Assembly (NCBI GenBank): GCA_030549775.1
Contig: CM060181.1
Span: 1,984,001 to 2,048,000 of the forward strand
DNA: 64,000 bases
Direction: 5' to 3'
Origin: Tamarix chinensis
Lineage: Eukaryota > Streptophyta > Magnoliopsida > Caryophyllales > Tamaricaceae
A program made the translations under genes and the position numbers. The notes under the pieces were generated by a model. It had not been told where the DNA came from and did not search any database. It saw only the letters and a list, made by a program, of their open reading frames with translations. Positions 12,574-24,972 of this stretch are shown piece by piece (positions within the stretch are counted from its first letter, which is position 1; each line of letters starts with the position of its first letter).

Positions 12574-12898
12574 AGGTCTGTTTATGTTATTTTGACCTTC
12601 ATGGCCTTTGCTTCTACTATTTCTTAAGTTACCTCTACTCCCTTGTTGATTCTAAACAAATCCTTGATTTCTTATAGTCTATGAACCTTGATTTCCACTT
12701 CTAGTTCTATAATTCCTAGTAAAAATATTGGCCAACATTGTTGAACTTATTCATTGATTGATCCTTCCTTTGTGGACCAACAAAAGATTAACCACTATCT
12801 TTAGATCATGAGTAGTCTCCCTAGAAGCATTCATAGCAATTATAACTTCATATTCTTCTCCTATACCATTAAGAACATCAAGAAATTGATTTTTTTTT

Positions 12899-12964
12899 CA
12901 CTCAACTTATGCCTTGTTTCACCCAATTTATGTTGTGTTTCACCCAACTTATGCCTTGTTTCAC
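12899..12964. repeat. Three-unit 21-24 bp repeat in the copia gag
   Basis: Three near copies of ACTTATGCCTTGTTTCACCC follow one another. Read in the gag direction they give three turns of a seven-to-eight-residue unit ending HKLGET. It could be a coiled-coil expansion that predates the decay of the element. Confidence 0.7.
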
Positions 12965-13610
12965 TAAGAATATTAGTTGGTGTCCAATATTTACTAGGAA
13001 GTAATTCATCGCTAACCCTTATATCTTACAAATTTCAAATTTTCATTTGTAATACATCACCTTAGGTGTTAGCTATAATGAAAACTATTGGGTGTACATA
13101 ATCTTATCCTGTCATTAATAAGCTATTGAAACAGCTACTATTGAGTATTCTAGACTTCATAAGATCATTCACAACCAATTAACTACAGTGTGTACAAAGG
13201 ATAAATGCAATATAATAACCAAGAGACAATAATCTTATCCTGTCAATGATAAGCTATAAAGGTTGGACTAGTAATGATAGTACCTTGATCATCTATAATT
13301 ACTTGTTGAGGTATATCTTGAGTTCTAAGTATAAAACCTTCCAACCGTACCCACTGATGGCTAATTCACTATGGAAACTTCCATTGTAAATAAGTATCTC
13401 CTTCAAGTTTGAAAGTAATCAACTGACTAAGAGGAGTAATAAAGAGCCTCGAGGGATCATTATGTTGAATTATATGTGACTGACCAAATTAAAGTTTGAT
13501 AAAGTCTTGAGTTGTTTGAGTTTTTGACTAAACAATTGAATTCCCAATTATACTCAAATATTCCTATTAAGAATCAAGAAGAAATATGATTTTAGGATCT
13601 AATAGTGAGT

Positions 13611-13623
13611 CGCTCTAATACTA
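13611..13623 (-). other. Primer-binding site of the copia element
   Basis: The plus strand reads CGCTCTAATACTA, matching 10 of 13 bases of GGCTCTGATACCA, the complement of the usual initiator-tRNA-Met primer site. It lies just inside the LTR at 13624, which fixes that LTR as the 5' one and the element as minus-strand. Confidence 0.7.
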
Positions 13624-13870
13624 AGAAAAGTTTAATAATTAAATAAGATAGGCTACATGAATTGTAAAGAGAAAGATAAATTGAACATGCTCTATATTTG
13701 ATTAATTATTTTGTATATCAATCAAAATCAACACATAGAAGATTATGTAGGATGATCTCTTAACCAACTATCTAAAACCTGAAGAAAATAAGCACAAGGT
13801 AAAATAGTAAAATCTACTCTTATACTTAACTGACGTAATCATAGAACTAATAGACTAATGTCTATTATTT
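13624..13870 (-). repeat. 5' LTR of the copia element
   Basis: Diverged partner of 8843-9100. It lacks a block of about 10 bp present in the other LTR near 8960 and has many substitutions, in line with an old insertion. Confidence 0.85.
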
Positions 13871-15539
13871 GACAATCTTTTAGGATGAGAGTTCATGGCA
13901 TTGTGACATATTTGTTTTGGTATATATGAAATTCCTAACTATCATCACTAGATTGTTAGTTATTTCCTTCTCTCCATTGATTGTCTACTTTTATTAAAAT
14001 AGATAATTTGTTTTAGACTAGTTTCCAACTAGCTACTATTACTCAAATAGACAGGGAAAAAATTTGCTACTAGATACTCTAGGTCTGTGTATACTAAGAG
14101 ATGCACTAATATTATATTCCCTTGTGTATCATAATTGTAATGTTATTAAAGCCCTAGTTCATTCCAATATAAACAAAAAAAATTGTAGGTAAAATATTGA
14201 CTTATGGCATGGTGGTTTGAACTTTGAAATGTACTAATAAATAGTAAATAAAAAAGGAAAATTGTGTTACCATCCTAAAACAATCATTTCCTCTTCTTTT
14301 TAACCCCTCATACTAATTTTTGAAAAATTTAACAATAGAAAAAAAATGTATTACTCGACAAAAAAGGTTTTAAATTACAAAAATCTATCAAAATATGTAA
14401 TCTATATTGAAAAGACCATTGTTACATATTTTTATGACAATTTTTGACCATTAATATCTTTTAATATATATTAATAAATTTTATAAAAATATTTTTTAAT
14501 ACTAATATAATCATAATATTTTTATAGAATAATATATTATACTTTAAGAGAAATTAATGGTTAAATTTTATTTTTGAAATACATGGTGACATTTTTTCCA
14601 ATACAGAGGCATTATTAAAGATACTAAAAATTGAGAAATTGTAAAAAGAATAAAGATACTAGAAAGGATTGTCTTGCATAAGATTTGTACCTATGTATGT
14701 ATTATTATTGATAAATAAATAATTAATATGTTGTTAAGTTACACATTGCAAAAGTATGGAACCTATGAAAATGTAGAAACAATAGTTTTCAAGTATGTAA
14801 AGTGTTTTTTATATGCATATGGACGTAAAAATGATAATTTATTAGTTGGGAAGCCAGATTCATGAGAGTTAGTGTACTCATCCTCAAAATACTTACTGCA
14901 AGTGGTCTAAAATGTTATTAACTTGCAAAAACTATAATCCCACAATAAGGCCCATAACCTTAATTTATTTATAATTAAGAGGGAGAGAGAGAGAGGGAGA
15001 GAGAGAGAGAGAGAGGATGTTTTCCATATAAAAATGTTGGCCCTATATCATACAACTAGCTCAAATGTCTAGTACAACAAAATAAAATGGCTAGCACTTT
15101 GAAGAACGTGAACTATTTTGCTTTATGCTTGCATACTCGAGTTTAGACTATATAGCATTTAAATTTTTGAATCATTTGGTACATGAAAATGAGAGTTTGG
15201 AAATTAAGGATTAAGAATCATAATCAAAATTTAGGAGTGAAAATTGATTTATCTATTCCTATTTTCATATTTTTTTTATATAATGGGAATATAAGTTGAG
15301 AATAACTTAAAAATAAAAGTCTCAAGTTTAACGTCACCTATCCCCTCTCCTTTCTCTCCTAGGGTTGGGTAAGGACTTCCTACCATGGCTAAGAGAGAAA
15401 TCAAATATGTCTATCATACAAATTTATTCTCGCTTGTGGTCTATAGTGAATATAGGCAAGATATGTCATCATCTAAGACACTTGATGGAGTGGATAAGAG
15501 ACCATTAAAGGTAGTGACTGATCCAAGAAACATGAAATA
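13871..15539. other. Intergenic, no gene recognised
   Basis: AT-rich DNA with no supportable coding region. A (GA)n tract lies at 14978-15016. A short frame from 15385, in a context like ACCATGGCT, might be the start of the neighbouring LINE ORF1, but the similarity is not clear. Confidence 0.4.
14978..15016. repeat. (GA)n microsatellite
   Basis: A GAGA run with two GGG interruptions, 39 bp. Confidence 0.9.
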
Positions 15540-15801
15540 AAGTTTGGTTAATGTTTAATTTTTTAGGGTGTAAGTTTGAGAACATGGGATCAAAGCACGC
15601 TTTCAATTACCCCCATGCGGCCCTAATGAGCAATCGCCAAAAGCTAGTGTTTTCACACATTGTGTAGGATAATGTTGATGTTATGTAAAGAAAATTTAGG
15701 AATCTAGCATTCATTTAGGATCAATAGGGATTGATAGTTAATGATGAGGTGTAGAAGATAATGTTACTGGTAATAGAAATCCTAAGTAGGGAAAAAAGAT
15801 T

Positions 15802-16026
15802 TTGTTTGTCTCTCTAACATTAAAGGATGACGAGATTTTAGTTCAATTTGATAAGGAATTTTTAGCAAATAAAGCAGAGGTTTGGGAGAATATGTTGGGA
15901 AGTTTTTTTTTGGTGACTTCCCATCATTCAATCAGATGTGTGGATATGTTTGAGCATAATGGATTGAAGCTCCTTTTATCCCCAGGTTGTGTTGCATTCG
16001 AATGGCTAATTCCTAATCATAATTGA
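15802..16026 (+). pseudogene. LINE ORF1 (DUF4283-like) remnant
   Basis: A 74-residue frame with the pattern WENMLGSFFLV...HHSIRCVDMFEHNGLKLLLSP resembles the part of DUF4283 where a small-globule 'vG.f.g..p....v......G' run occurs. Position and orientation agree with ORF1 preceding the endonuclease/RT ORF. The similarity is moderate. Confidence 0.5.
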
Positions 16027-17139
16027 ATAGGCAAAAAATATTTTTGTAATTCTAAAGCACCACTAGACATACTTCAATAGTCCTCTTATACTAAAGGTGT
16101 CGCAAAGAAAGATGAAGATTAACCCTTTGAGATCATGTCATTCCCCATTAGGTGAAATTTGCTAACCTACCACTAAGTATTGGTCATTATACTCATCATG
16201 CAAGATTTTTAGTGTTGTTTGCAAGCCTTTCTATATAAATACAGTTACTATGGCCAAGGTGAGGATTTATTTTCTTAGGGTGCTCGTGGAGGTTAATGTA
16301 AGGCAACAACTAGTTGATTCAATAAATAAATTTATTCCAGAGGGTTATGATGTGAGCCAATAGGTTATTTATGATTGTAAACATATATATTGTCATCTCT
16401 ATGACTATTTTAGGCCCTTAAGATTGAATTACAAAATCATAAACAATCAAGGTCGTAGAAAAAGGTTATTGAATGGTTGTTTGTCAAGGACATCATGAAG
16501 GGTAACATGGTAACTAATGGTGAATTTATAGTTGAAGATTGTGGAACTATGATGGATCATAACCAACTTTCATGTTTGGTTGAAGATGGGTTTCCATTTT
16601 GAATGATTTATAACACAAAAAGGAAACTACCATTGGTACCTCTACTCCACCTAAATTATCCTTAAATGTGATTGATAAGGGATTGGAGCAAGCATTCTAT
16701 AGTGATAAGGAGGAAGGTAGCATGGTGACCAAGAGTCAAGATGCAAAGCATGATTACCCAACTTAGGGTCTTACCCAAGGAAGGGCAAAGAAATCTAGGG
16801 GAGGGAATGTTAGTCTCATCCTTGAACCTAGTGGGCATACTTAGTATATGGAATGCATAGAGATTCAGTAGGAACTTAAAGAACAAGGAGGTCGAGCAAT
16901 TTTGTAAGTTTAATAGTTTAGCATTGACTAGTTTTTGAGAGAGTAGAGTAAAGCAGAATAATCTTCAAGGTGTGTTTAATAAAGTTTTGTGAGGTTAGAA
17001 TATACTACAAAATTATAGTCACCATTATAATAGTCATGTTTACATTTCAAGGGACTCATGTGTTTGGAGTGTTTCATAGTTTTATACTTTAATCAAGTGA
17101 TTCTTTATAAATCTCACCACCTGAAGCTCAATGTAAAAT

Positions 17140-17520
17140 TCAAGGTGACATTTGTGTATGCTTTTAATTCAAACAATGAATGAAAGCATCTTTATGATTG
17201 GTTGATGATGCATAGTTTCAATGGGGACCCATGGATTATTTAAGGGGATTTTAATGTTGTACTTAACTATAATTAGAGATTCTGAGGAGAGAGTCCAAAT
17301 CCAAATGGCATGTTGGATTTTACATAAAATTATTAGTTACTTGGTGTAGGTGAATTGAGATCTTAGTATTATTTCTATACGTGGTATAGTAGACGATTAG
17401 AAACAAAGGAAATCCTTAGTAATTTGGAAATAAGGTTGGTGAACGTGCATTACCTTGACAAACTTACTAGTTTGGTTGCATATTTATAAAAACTTTATGT
17501 TTGGATCATTATCATATTAT
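17140..17520 (+). pseudogene. LINE endonuclease (APE-type) remnant
   Basis: The plus-strand reading contains TFVYAFNSNNE, then NGDPWII followed by a stop and GDFNVVLNYN, then an LGVGELRS...YTWYSRR stretch. These match the FVYA, PW-GDFN and YTW motifs of the apurinic-like endonuclease of plant L1 LINEs. Multiple stops interrupt it. Confidence 0.75.
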
Positions 17521-17980
17521 GGTAGATACACATAATAAACCGACAATAGGGGGAAGCCTTTCAAGTTCTTCTCATTCTCATTAGAGGATGAGAGATTTAT
17601 GCCACTAATGAATTAGCATTAGAACCAAACATTGAGTGGTAATTATTCATTGTGTGCATGCTCTAGACTATCAAGTATCAAGTTAGATCTAAAAAAATAT
17701 CAAACAAGACAAATACATATTTTTTTCCTTATAGGGTTACATAGATAGAGATGAATTGATTATGCAACAATGGTAGTATTTTTTGCCTTAAGATGATGCC
17801 CAAGTGCGATTGAGAGAAAAAGAGTTGCATCACATATTCATCCATTTGTTATGGCGCAAAGAGATGTGTTATGAAGCAGAAAGTGTATATTTAGTGGCTA
17901 AATTATGGTGACAGCAATCAAAATAAAATTATTTTCTAGAGTTAAGGAATGGCATCACAAGAAACTTGTTAATTATGTAG

Positions 17981-19300
17981 TTGATGAAAATATTTGTGAA
18001 GGTAGGGGATAGAAGAGCATCCGGCATGCTTATATTTCCTACTATAAAAACTTTCATAGGATTTTTGCGCAATTCTTTTGGGTGTTTGAATGAAGAGGCC
18101 ATTGAGATGGTTGGCCACCTTTTGATCAAGCAACAACACCAACTTGGTATTCCAATGACTTTGGATGAGGTACATAGAGCAATCTTTAATATTAGGGACA
18201 CTAAGACACCAAGTATAGATGGCTTTAATGTTGGTTTCTTCAAGAGAAGCTAAAATATTATTGAGGAGGAGATTTTTCTTATTGTAAGGGATTCCTTGCT
18301 ATAGGGCTCATGTAATCTAGACTTAATGTTACCTCAATTACCCTTGTCCCCAAGGGGTTGAATGTGCAAAGAGTAAATAATTGTTGTCCCATAACATGTT
18401 GAATCCTTCTTTATGAGGTTATTTCTAAATTGTTGACTTATAGATTACTTTATATGATGCACTTCATTATTTACTTGTTATAATCAACATTTATTAAAAG
18501 AAGAAGTGTCAAGGATAACATTTTGCTAGCAAATGAATTAGTGAGAAAGTATGGCACCAAGGGTGTGTCGTTGCAGTGTATGAGCAAGTTGGATCTTAAG
18601 AAAGTGTACAGCATGGTGAGTCGCCAATTTTTGCATGACATCATATTGATTTATGGTTTCCTAGGCATTTTTTTGAAGCATGTTATGATACTATGTCATA
18701 TTCATTGGTGTGTAACAACACATTATCACCTCTATTGAAAGGACATGGAGGCATCAAATAAAGGGATCCTCTATCTCTTTATTTATTTATGTTGGTTGCG
18801 GATTACATTAGTAGATATCTCAACCTATTATGGGGAAACCTAGATTTCAAGGGTTACCTAAGGTGCAAGCCAATGAAGATTTTTAAGCTCAACTTCGTTG
18901 AGGACTTGTTTTTGTTTTGTCATGGGGATTTGAAGTCTATAGAGTGTTTAATGTCGATGTTCACACATTTCTCAAACATCTCTATACTCGATGTTAATCC
19001 GGGGAAGTGCGCTATCTACTTTAAAGGTGTGGATGCAGTGATGAGAGTTGCTATTATTGAGTATCTTAGGTTCTAAGAGGGATTCTTGCCTATTAGTTAC
19101 CTCGGTATGCCTTTATCCTTAGCTAGAATTTATTCCACCCACTTGCAACTAATCTTTGAGAAGGCTACGATGTGGTTGATGCATTAGAGTACGTTATATC
19201 TTTCATATGCAAAGAGGATTTAGCTTGTTAAGTATGTCATGTTGTGCATCTAGATCTATCTTAGCTAGGTACTCTTTCTTCTAAACAAATATCTAGTGAA
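17981..19300 (+). pseudogene. LINE reverse transcriptase remnant
   Basis: Open pieces at 17981-18253, 18523-18738 and 18789-19076 are joined by stops and shifts. They contain DEVHRAIFNI, a DGFNVGFFKRS end (family PDG...FFK), DNILLANELVR, KLDLKKVYSMV (family KVDLRKAFD), FVEDLFLFCHGD (the FADDLLLF box with ADD changed to VED), CAIYFKGV and finally YLGMPLSLA. The order and spacing fit L1-type RT. Confidence 0.88.
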
Positions 19301-19779
19301 GGTTATCAACCTTTATAGAGCTTTTATATGATATGTTAAACTAACTAAGAGGAGGATAGCATTAGCTTCCTAGGACCACCTTTGTTCGCCTAAAGATGAG
19401 AGTGATTTGGCTTATTTTCCACCGAGATCTTTGGAATTGTTGTGCACTAAGAAAGTTATTGTGGAAAATTTGTATTAAGAAGTATTCATTATGGATGAAG
19501 TAGATTCATGTTGTAAACCTAAGGCATGTGGATATCTAGATTTATGCTTTTATTGAGTGCACGTCTTGGGTAATGTAGTAGGCAATTTTTGTCCATGATA
19601 GGCTATAGCCTTTTATACTAAATTAGTTTGATGATGAGCAACATCTATATATTATTGGAGGCTTATGAGTTTATGAAACCAAAGTATGTGAGGAAATGGT
19701 GGGCTAGAGTTTAACAATTTCCTTTCACCATTTCCCACTATGGCTAGTCATGCTAAATACACTTCCCACAAGAGACACG

Positions 19780-19930
19780 TTGGTGGCATAGAGATTTAAT
19801 ATTGATGAAGATCGTGTTTTCTATGATACTTCACCTGAATTGGTGGAACACTTGTTTATGAATTTCTCCTTTTCCTTTGGTATTTGGAAGTGTATCTATA
19901 TAGCTATAGATTGAAGAGATCTAGTCATTG
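19780..19930 (+). pseudogene. LINE zf-RVT segment remnant
   Basis: The plus strand reads SPELVEHLFMNFSFSFGIWKC, matching the reverse-transcriptase-associated zinc-binding domain pattern E-T-x-x-HLFF-C-x-F-x-x-x-W, with the first Cys changed to N. It sits between the RT and the A-tail, as expected. Confidence 0.75.
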
Positions 19931-20549
19931 ATTGGACTAGGAAAACCAAAGCTTCAGTGGCTACAACATGGTAACCAAGACTTAAGAAGCAGGTGCTTTG
20001 TGATATTTAGTGCTTATGTCGTGATTGTTTAGTATGAGTGTAATATGTATTTTGTACTCTATTGTCCTTACGGTAGCTAGACATATTAACTACCCCCACT
20101 TTAATGCCAACAATGAGAGGTAACTAGGTGTTTTAGATGGTGTATGTGGAACATGTATTGGGTTGTAATGACTGCTTTAATAGTAATAAAATTAATTATC
20201 AAAAAAAAAAACATGAAGTCTGCTATGATTGGTATGTGGAGATAGATTTGGGAATTGGATATTTAATTTACTAAATTATCCTTTGTAAATTTATAATATG
20301 TCTAGTAATGTTAAGTAGTTATAGTTAATTGTATATATTTTAGTTCTCCTTTTTCTATACAAATTTCATGTCTCAATTATCATCCATCTTGGATAATACA
20401 TCAATGGGAATAGAAACCTTCTATTCCCATATTCATTATCTACTTTTGGTACCGTTTCATTCGAACAAGTATGGTAATTATTAAATTTTGTGTCTAATTA
20501 CAATTCACAAACCCTTAGTCCCTTAAAACATACAATGTCTTAATAGAAC

Positions 20550-20864
20550 TAGGTTGTAAATGAGGTAAATCAACTCAGTATTTGATTCATTTCGTCTCAT
20601 TAAAAGTTCAATTCAATTCATTCGCTTAATTAAATAAGTCGAGTATGAACCTCATTAATAGGATCGTTTATCAAACGAGTAGAGTTCGAGTCTGAAGAGT
20701 AAGACTCGATTCATTATATGATTTTGGCTCGTAAGTTTAGTTTGGCTCAATTTGTTCATTTAAATAAATAAGTTAAACTCGAACTTTATTTTATATTTAT
20801 TTAGTTAAGCGAGTCAAGTTTGAGTTCGGTCATACTCTTTTTAACTTGACTATTTATAATCCTA
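20550..20864. mobile_element. hAT-type MITE (family TAGGTTGTAAATGA)
   Basis: The left edge TAGGTTGTAAATGAGGT pairs imperfectly with the right edge read backwards, TAGGATTATAAATAGTCAA. The 8-bp flanks are AATAGAAC and AATATTAC (6 of 8 match). The interior is made of repeated words such as ACTCG/GAGT and CTCGAACT with no open frame. It shares its left terminus with the element at 26832-27163. Confidence 0.6.
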
Positions 20865-21211
20865 AATATTACATCCCAAACTTACTATTTTAACTCCATT
20901 ATGTCACAAATACAAATATCCAAATCAATGGAATACGCGAATATATAAAAGTCGTCATCTCAAGAAGCACTTCGCACACATCAAGGGCACAGGCACTAAC
21001 AAATCCAAGAAGCACGATTTTCCGGTGTTGTCCTCTTTTCAGGCCTGCTTGAGTCGTCTCCGTGACATTACTGCCTACCCTTGGGTGCATATAAGGCTAC
21101 CGCGAGTTTATTTTACCGCCACTCAATCAACACGCCGAGCACAAAGCCATGAATAGCAAGTAAAACCCCAGCAAATTGAACTTCCGAACGCCCCAACCCA
21201 TCTAATTAAGC

Positions 21212-23045
21212 ATGCAAGTAATAACCCTATCTCTTAAACGCAGACTTTTAATGTTATCTTGTCAATCTTCCCAATTGGAAAATAAACCTTGTCATTTGAT
21301 CAAATACTGTACCCAAATTGTTAGTGACTATTTAGGTTCATTGAGTTTGGAATCCCCTAGTAAACAAGAGCCTAATTGTTTGTCATATAGGATTGAGAGG
21401 CTACCAAGAGGAGACTCAATCGGGTCTGTGTTTAAGGGATGGATGGGTGAGGGCCTTGCTATTCACAGAGGCGATGTCTTTCATGCCATTAATAGGTTGA
21501 GGAAGCTCAAGTTGGACAAACGTGCATTGGAGGTGATTCTCCCGCTCTGCCATTTTGATTTTGGATGCTTTTGGTATTAATTTGATCACTTTCTGTGTTT
21601 TTTGCCTACAAGCTGTTTGTTAAAATGTTTACGCTGCTCATATAGAGCTGCTTTTTTCTGCTGGTTATCAAAATGCAGTTATTGAGTTTTGAGTTGGTTG
21701 TTGTACATGCTCGTGAGGTTAACATAAACTCACGGCGCTTTGTTATCATGATTCATGAAATTATATTAAACTTGTATATATGATTCCTTGACAGGTTATG
21801 GAATGGATAATCAGGGAGAAGCCATATATGCCAAAGGAACTAGATTACTCCTACCTATTAGAATTCACAACTAAGCTCCATGGTATATCTCGAGGTGAGC
21901 AGCTATTTGCACGCGTTCCGCCTGAGTTTCAAGCTGAGTTGCTATACAACAATCTAGTGATAGCATGTTTGGATAGAGGAGTGATCAGACTCTCATTAGA
22001 GTACATGAAGAAGATGAGGGAATTAGGCTATCGTATCTCACATTTGATCTTCAACCGTCTTATCATCCATCATTCTTCCCCTCGTCGTAAGAAGATGATC
22101 CCTAAGATCCTTATGCAAATGAAGGCCGATAAGGTGACACCACATGTTTCGACTTACAATATTCTTTTGAAAATCAAAGCTAACGAACACGATGTCGAAG
22201 GTCTAGGCAAAGTGTTTGTTGATATGAAGCGAGCAAGTGTTGAGCCCAATGAGATATCGTACTGTATCGTTGCTGCATCCCATGCTGTTGCGAGGCTATA
22301 CACAGTGTGTGAAGAATATGTTGAGTCTATTGAGAAATCCATGACGGGCGATAACTGGTCGACTCTTGATGTTCTGATTATCTTGTACGGGTATTTAGGA
22401 AAGGTGAAGGATCTAGAGCGAACATGGAGAAGGGTACAAGAAGTCACTCATCTTAGGCCCAAGAGTTTCATGTTAGCTATTGAAGCCTTTGGTAGGATTG
22501 GACAGCTGAATCGAGCTGAAGAGATTTGGTTGGAGATGAAGGAGAACACTCCTCTGCAATCAACGGAGTTGTTTAACTCCATATTATCTGCGTATTGTAG
22601 GCATGGAGTCATCGATAAAGCTTCCGGGATTTTTAGAGAAATGAAGGCGAATGGATCCAGGCCGAACGCTATTACATATAGACATCTCGCCTTAGGTTGT
22701 TTAAAAGGGGGATTGGTGAAGGAAGCTTTAAAAACCTTAGAAATGGGAATGAAGCAGACCATGAGCAATAAGGTCACGAGATCATCTCCTTGGCTAGAGA
22801 CTACTCATTCCATCATTGAGATCTTTGCAGAGAGAGGTGATGTCGAGAACGTAGAGACGTTGTTTGAAGAGCTGAAGGCTGGTAACTACACTAAATATAC
22901 TTTTGTGTACAATACCTTGATTAAGGCTTATGTCAAGGCTAAAATCTATAGTCCAAATCTTCTGAGGAGGATGATTCTTGGAGGAGCCAAGCCAGATTCT
23001 GAGACATATAGCTTGATTAAGCTTGTAGAACAGTTTAAGACATGA
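21212..23045 (+). CDS. P-class pentatricopeptide repeat protein, probably mitochondrial or plastid (two exons)
   Basis: PPR proteins bind organelle RNA one base per repeat and act in splicing, stabilisation, processing or translation. Exons 21212-21532 and 21795-23045 join at a phase-0 GT-AG intron, giving 523 residues. The start is rich in Ser, Arg and Lys with few acids (about 1-40), as in organelle presequences. Residues 70-107 hold a conserved-looking GWMGEGLAIHRGDVFHAINR block. From about residue 120 to the end, helical-pair repeats follow in P-type spacing, for example around YNNLVIACLDRG, VSTYNILLKIKANEHDVEG, ELFNSILSAYCRHGVIDKA, NAITYRHLALGCLKGG and TFVYNTLIKAYVKA. No E, DYW or SMR domain is present. 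From memory the protein resembles the Arabidopsis At1g07590-type family; I could not check this. The frame is intact and both intron sites are canonical. The exact RNA target cannot be inferred. Confidence 0.92.
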
Positions 23046-24431
23046 TAACACGCTATGATGTTTCACAAATTTTGTCAGCATGACGTTTTTATTCTGTCAA
23101 TTTAGCATATACTTAGAAATAAGATCCCTTTGTTCGTTGAAATGCAGAATGCAAGGTTGCGTACTAGCATGGCAGATTTATTCATATAAAATTAAAATCT
23201 TGCCTTTTAGCAATTGCTAACAAATAATATTCTTTATTCTTGAGGATCTTGGATTTGATGGTAAATAATATCACCAATATAGGCATTTAGGCAACTTTTG
23301 ACATAAGGTAATAGGGGAGGCACCTGCTATGTGTTATATTACATCTTAAGGAAAATATTTTTGGACAAATATGCATTTTACTTCCAACAAAGATATTAAA
23401 GTATAGTTTTAAAAATCACACTGGATTGATCAGTCTGATCGATAAACCAGTTAGGTCATCGGTCAGATTTTATATAGAGATTTTTAGAATCTCAAATCAA
23501 GTAAAATTAATAAATCGGTTAAAAATCAATCAAGTTATATGTAATTTATTTTTTTATTTTTTTTTATTTAATATGTATCACTAATCCGATCAATTGAATT
23601 CACTTATTCAATCACTAAATCAATTATAATACGGATTGGATGACCGATTTAATTTTAATACAAATTCAATGATCGGTTTAATTTTTAAAATAATATATCA
23701 AAATACTTTTAGAAAAAGTTTTTCATCTTTTCCAGATAAATATAATGGTATCTTTTTCACCACTGTAATACTGATACCAAACGCCAATAGTTGTCGCTAA
23801 TTTATTGGCTAATACGCATGCATACCGAGTGAATAAGTGATATGCACTTGTGGAATATAATAAGAAGACAAAAGAAAAGCAAAAGAATTTCTAAAGGAAA
23901 AGGGTACCAAGGTTTTCGAGAATTGATGCTGATTCAACATCAAGCTGGTCTCACTTTAATCTAACATAAGTAAAAGAAAATTGCGGCCCCATCCCACCCG
24001 AACTTATACTATATTTAACAAAACTAAGAGTATAAAAAATTAGTGACAAGTTTAAAAGCAATAAACTACTTTGAAATATTTTTAAATTTTAGTTTATAAA
24101 TTAATATAAAAAAATTAGCAAACTTCTTTTATAAGAAAGCTTTTTATAAGCTATATTTAGTTCTTCATATATATATATTGTAGAGTTAGGTAGTAGGAGG
24201 GCTCATTTGAGAGGTGGGGACGATAACTTCAAATGCATCTTCTTAGCTCCGATTAGTAGCAAGAAAATTAATGAGTATAATAGCCTTTGAGGCTTTCGAT
24301 TTGAAAGGGTGAATATGTCATTTCAGTTTAGTTATTAAATATAACTCTAAAAACACAATGGAAAGATGTAACAAAAGTAATGATGAACCTTTAAGTTGGA
24401 GGAAGTGGCATCATTTGATCAACACATATAA
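23046..24431. other. PPR gene 3' flank and intergenic DNA
   Basis: No coding sequence could be supported. One possible MITE (23404-23692) is listed separately. The rest is AT-rich with nothing recognised. Confidence 0.4.
23404..23692. mobile_element. Possible MITE with TTTTAAAAAT termini
   Basis: The edges TTTTAAAAATCACACTGG and, read backwards, TTTTAAAAATTAAACCG are an imperfect inverted repeat. The inside is filled with CGATCGGT/ACCGAT-like words, similar to known plant families of the TTTTAAAACCGG type. No target duplication could be fixed. Confidence 0.35.
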
Positions 24432-24972
24432 ATTTAGGGGTGTACAAAACCGGATATCCGTATCCATTCGGATATTTTTTCGGATATCCGCTCCGCATTT
24501 TTTTAGACCGGATATCCGGGATGCGGATATCCGAAAAATATAGACCGGATATAGACCGGATTCGGATATATCCAATATCCGTATGAAAATATTATTTTAT
24601 CAATTTTAATAACTTTTGCTATAATATTTTTAAAAATAAGGATCATATATCAATTAATATTCATATCTATATTCATATAAATATCTTATTTTATCTAAAA
24701 GAAGTATTAAAATATTATTATAAATATTTAAAATATAAAAATAAATAAAATTTTAAAACTTAAAACTATAAAAACACAATAATATGGTGTATTATTGAAA
24801 TAATCAACAAAATATCGGATATTTTGTCGGATCGGATAATCCAAAAAAAAACCGGATATCCGAATGTCGGATATCCTTTTAGAATAAAACCGGTTCGGAT
24901 ATCCGAAATGTCGGATCGGATTTTTAAATATCGGATCGGATTTTTGGATCCCGGATTTTTTGCACAGCCCTA
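24432..24972. mobile_element. hAT-type MITE rich in GGATATCC palindromes
   Basis: The left TAGGGGTGTACAAAACCGG pairs with the right edge read backwards, TAGGGCTGTGCAAAAAATCC. The 8-mer ACATATAA occurs at 24424-24431 and again at 24972-24979, a perfect candidate target duplication that is offset by three bases on the left. Both ends are packed with the palindrome CGGATATCCG and variants (ends about 120 bp each), while the centre is plain AT-rich DNA. Such subterminal clusters are the usual binding sites of hAT transposases. There is no open frame. Confidence 0.75.

Larger units (their letters stand above)
8843..13870 (-). mobile_element. Decayed Ty1/copia LTR retrotransposon
   Basis: Two direct repeats of about 250 bp flank about 4.5 kb of decayed copia coding sequence on the minus strand. 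Reading the minus strand from 13.6 kb down to 9.1 kb, the order is primer-binding site, gag zinc knuckle, gag-pre-integrase/integrase, reverse transcriptase and RNase H, which is the copia order (integrase before RT). Every domain carries stops or frameshifts, so it cannot encode a working polyprotein. The LTR copies differ at many positions, which indicates an old insertion. Exact element edges and the target duplication are not clear. Confidence 0.9.
15540..20211 (+). mobile_element. Decayed L1-type LINE retrotransposon
   Basis: The plus strand shows, in order, an ORF1 DUF4283-like segment, an endonuclease segment, a reverse transcriptase segment and a zf-RVT segment, and ends in an A-run at 20201-20211. 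That is the structure of a plant L1-clade LINE. All coding parts carry stops. The word AACATGAA follows the A-tail and also occurs near 15525, a possible target duplication that would put the 5' end near 15535; since 8-bp words recur by chance, the 5' end is approximate. Confidence 0.85.

Noticed and set aside
22154..23081. Minus-strand frames of 95-109 residues
   Set aside because: Shadows of the PPR coding exon.
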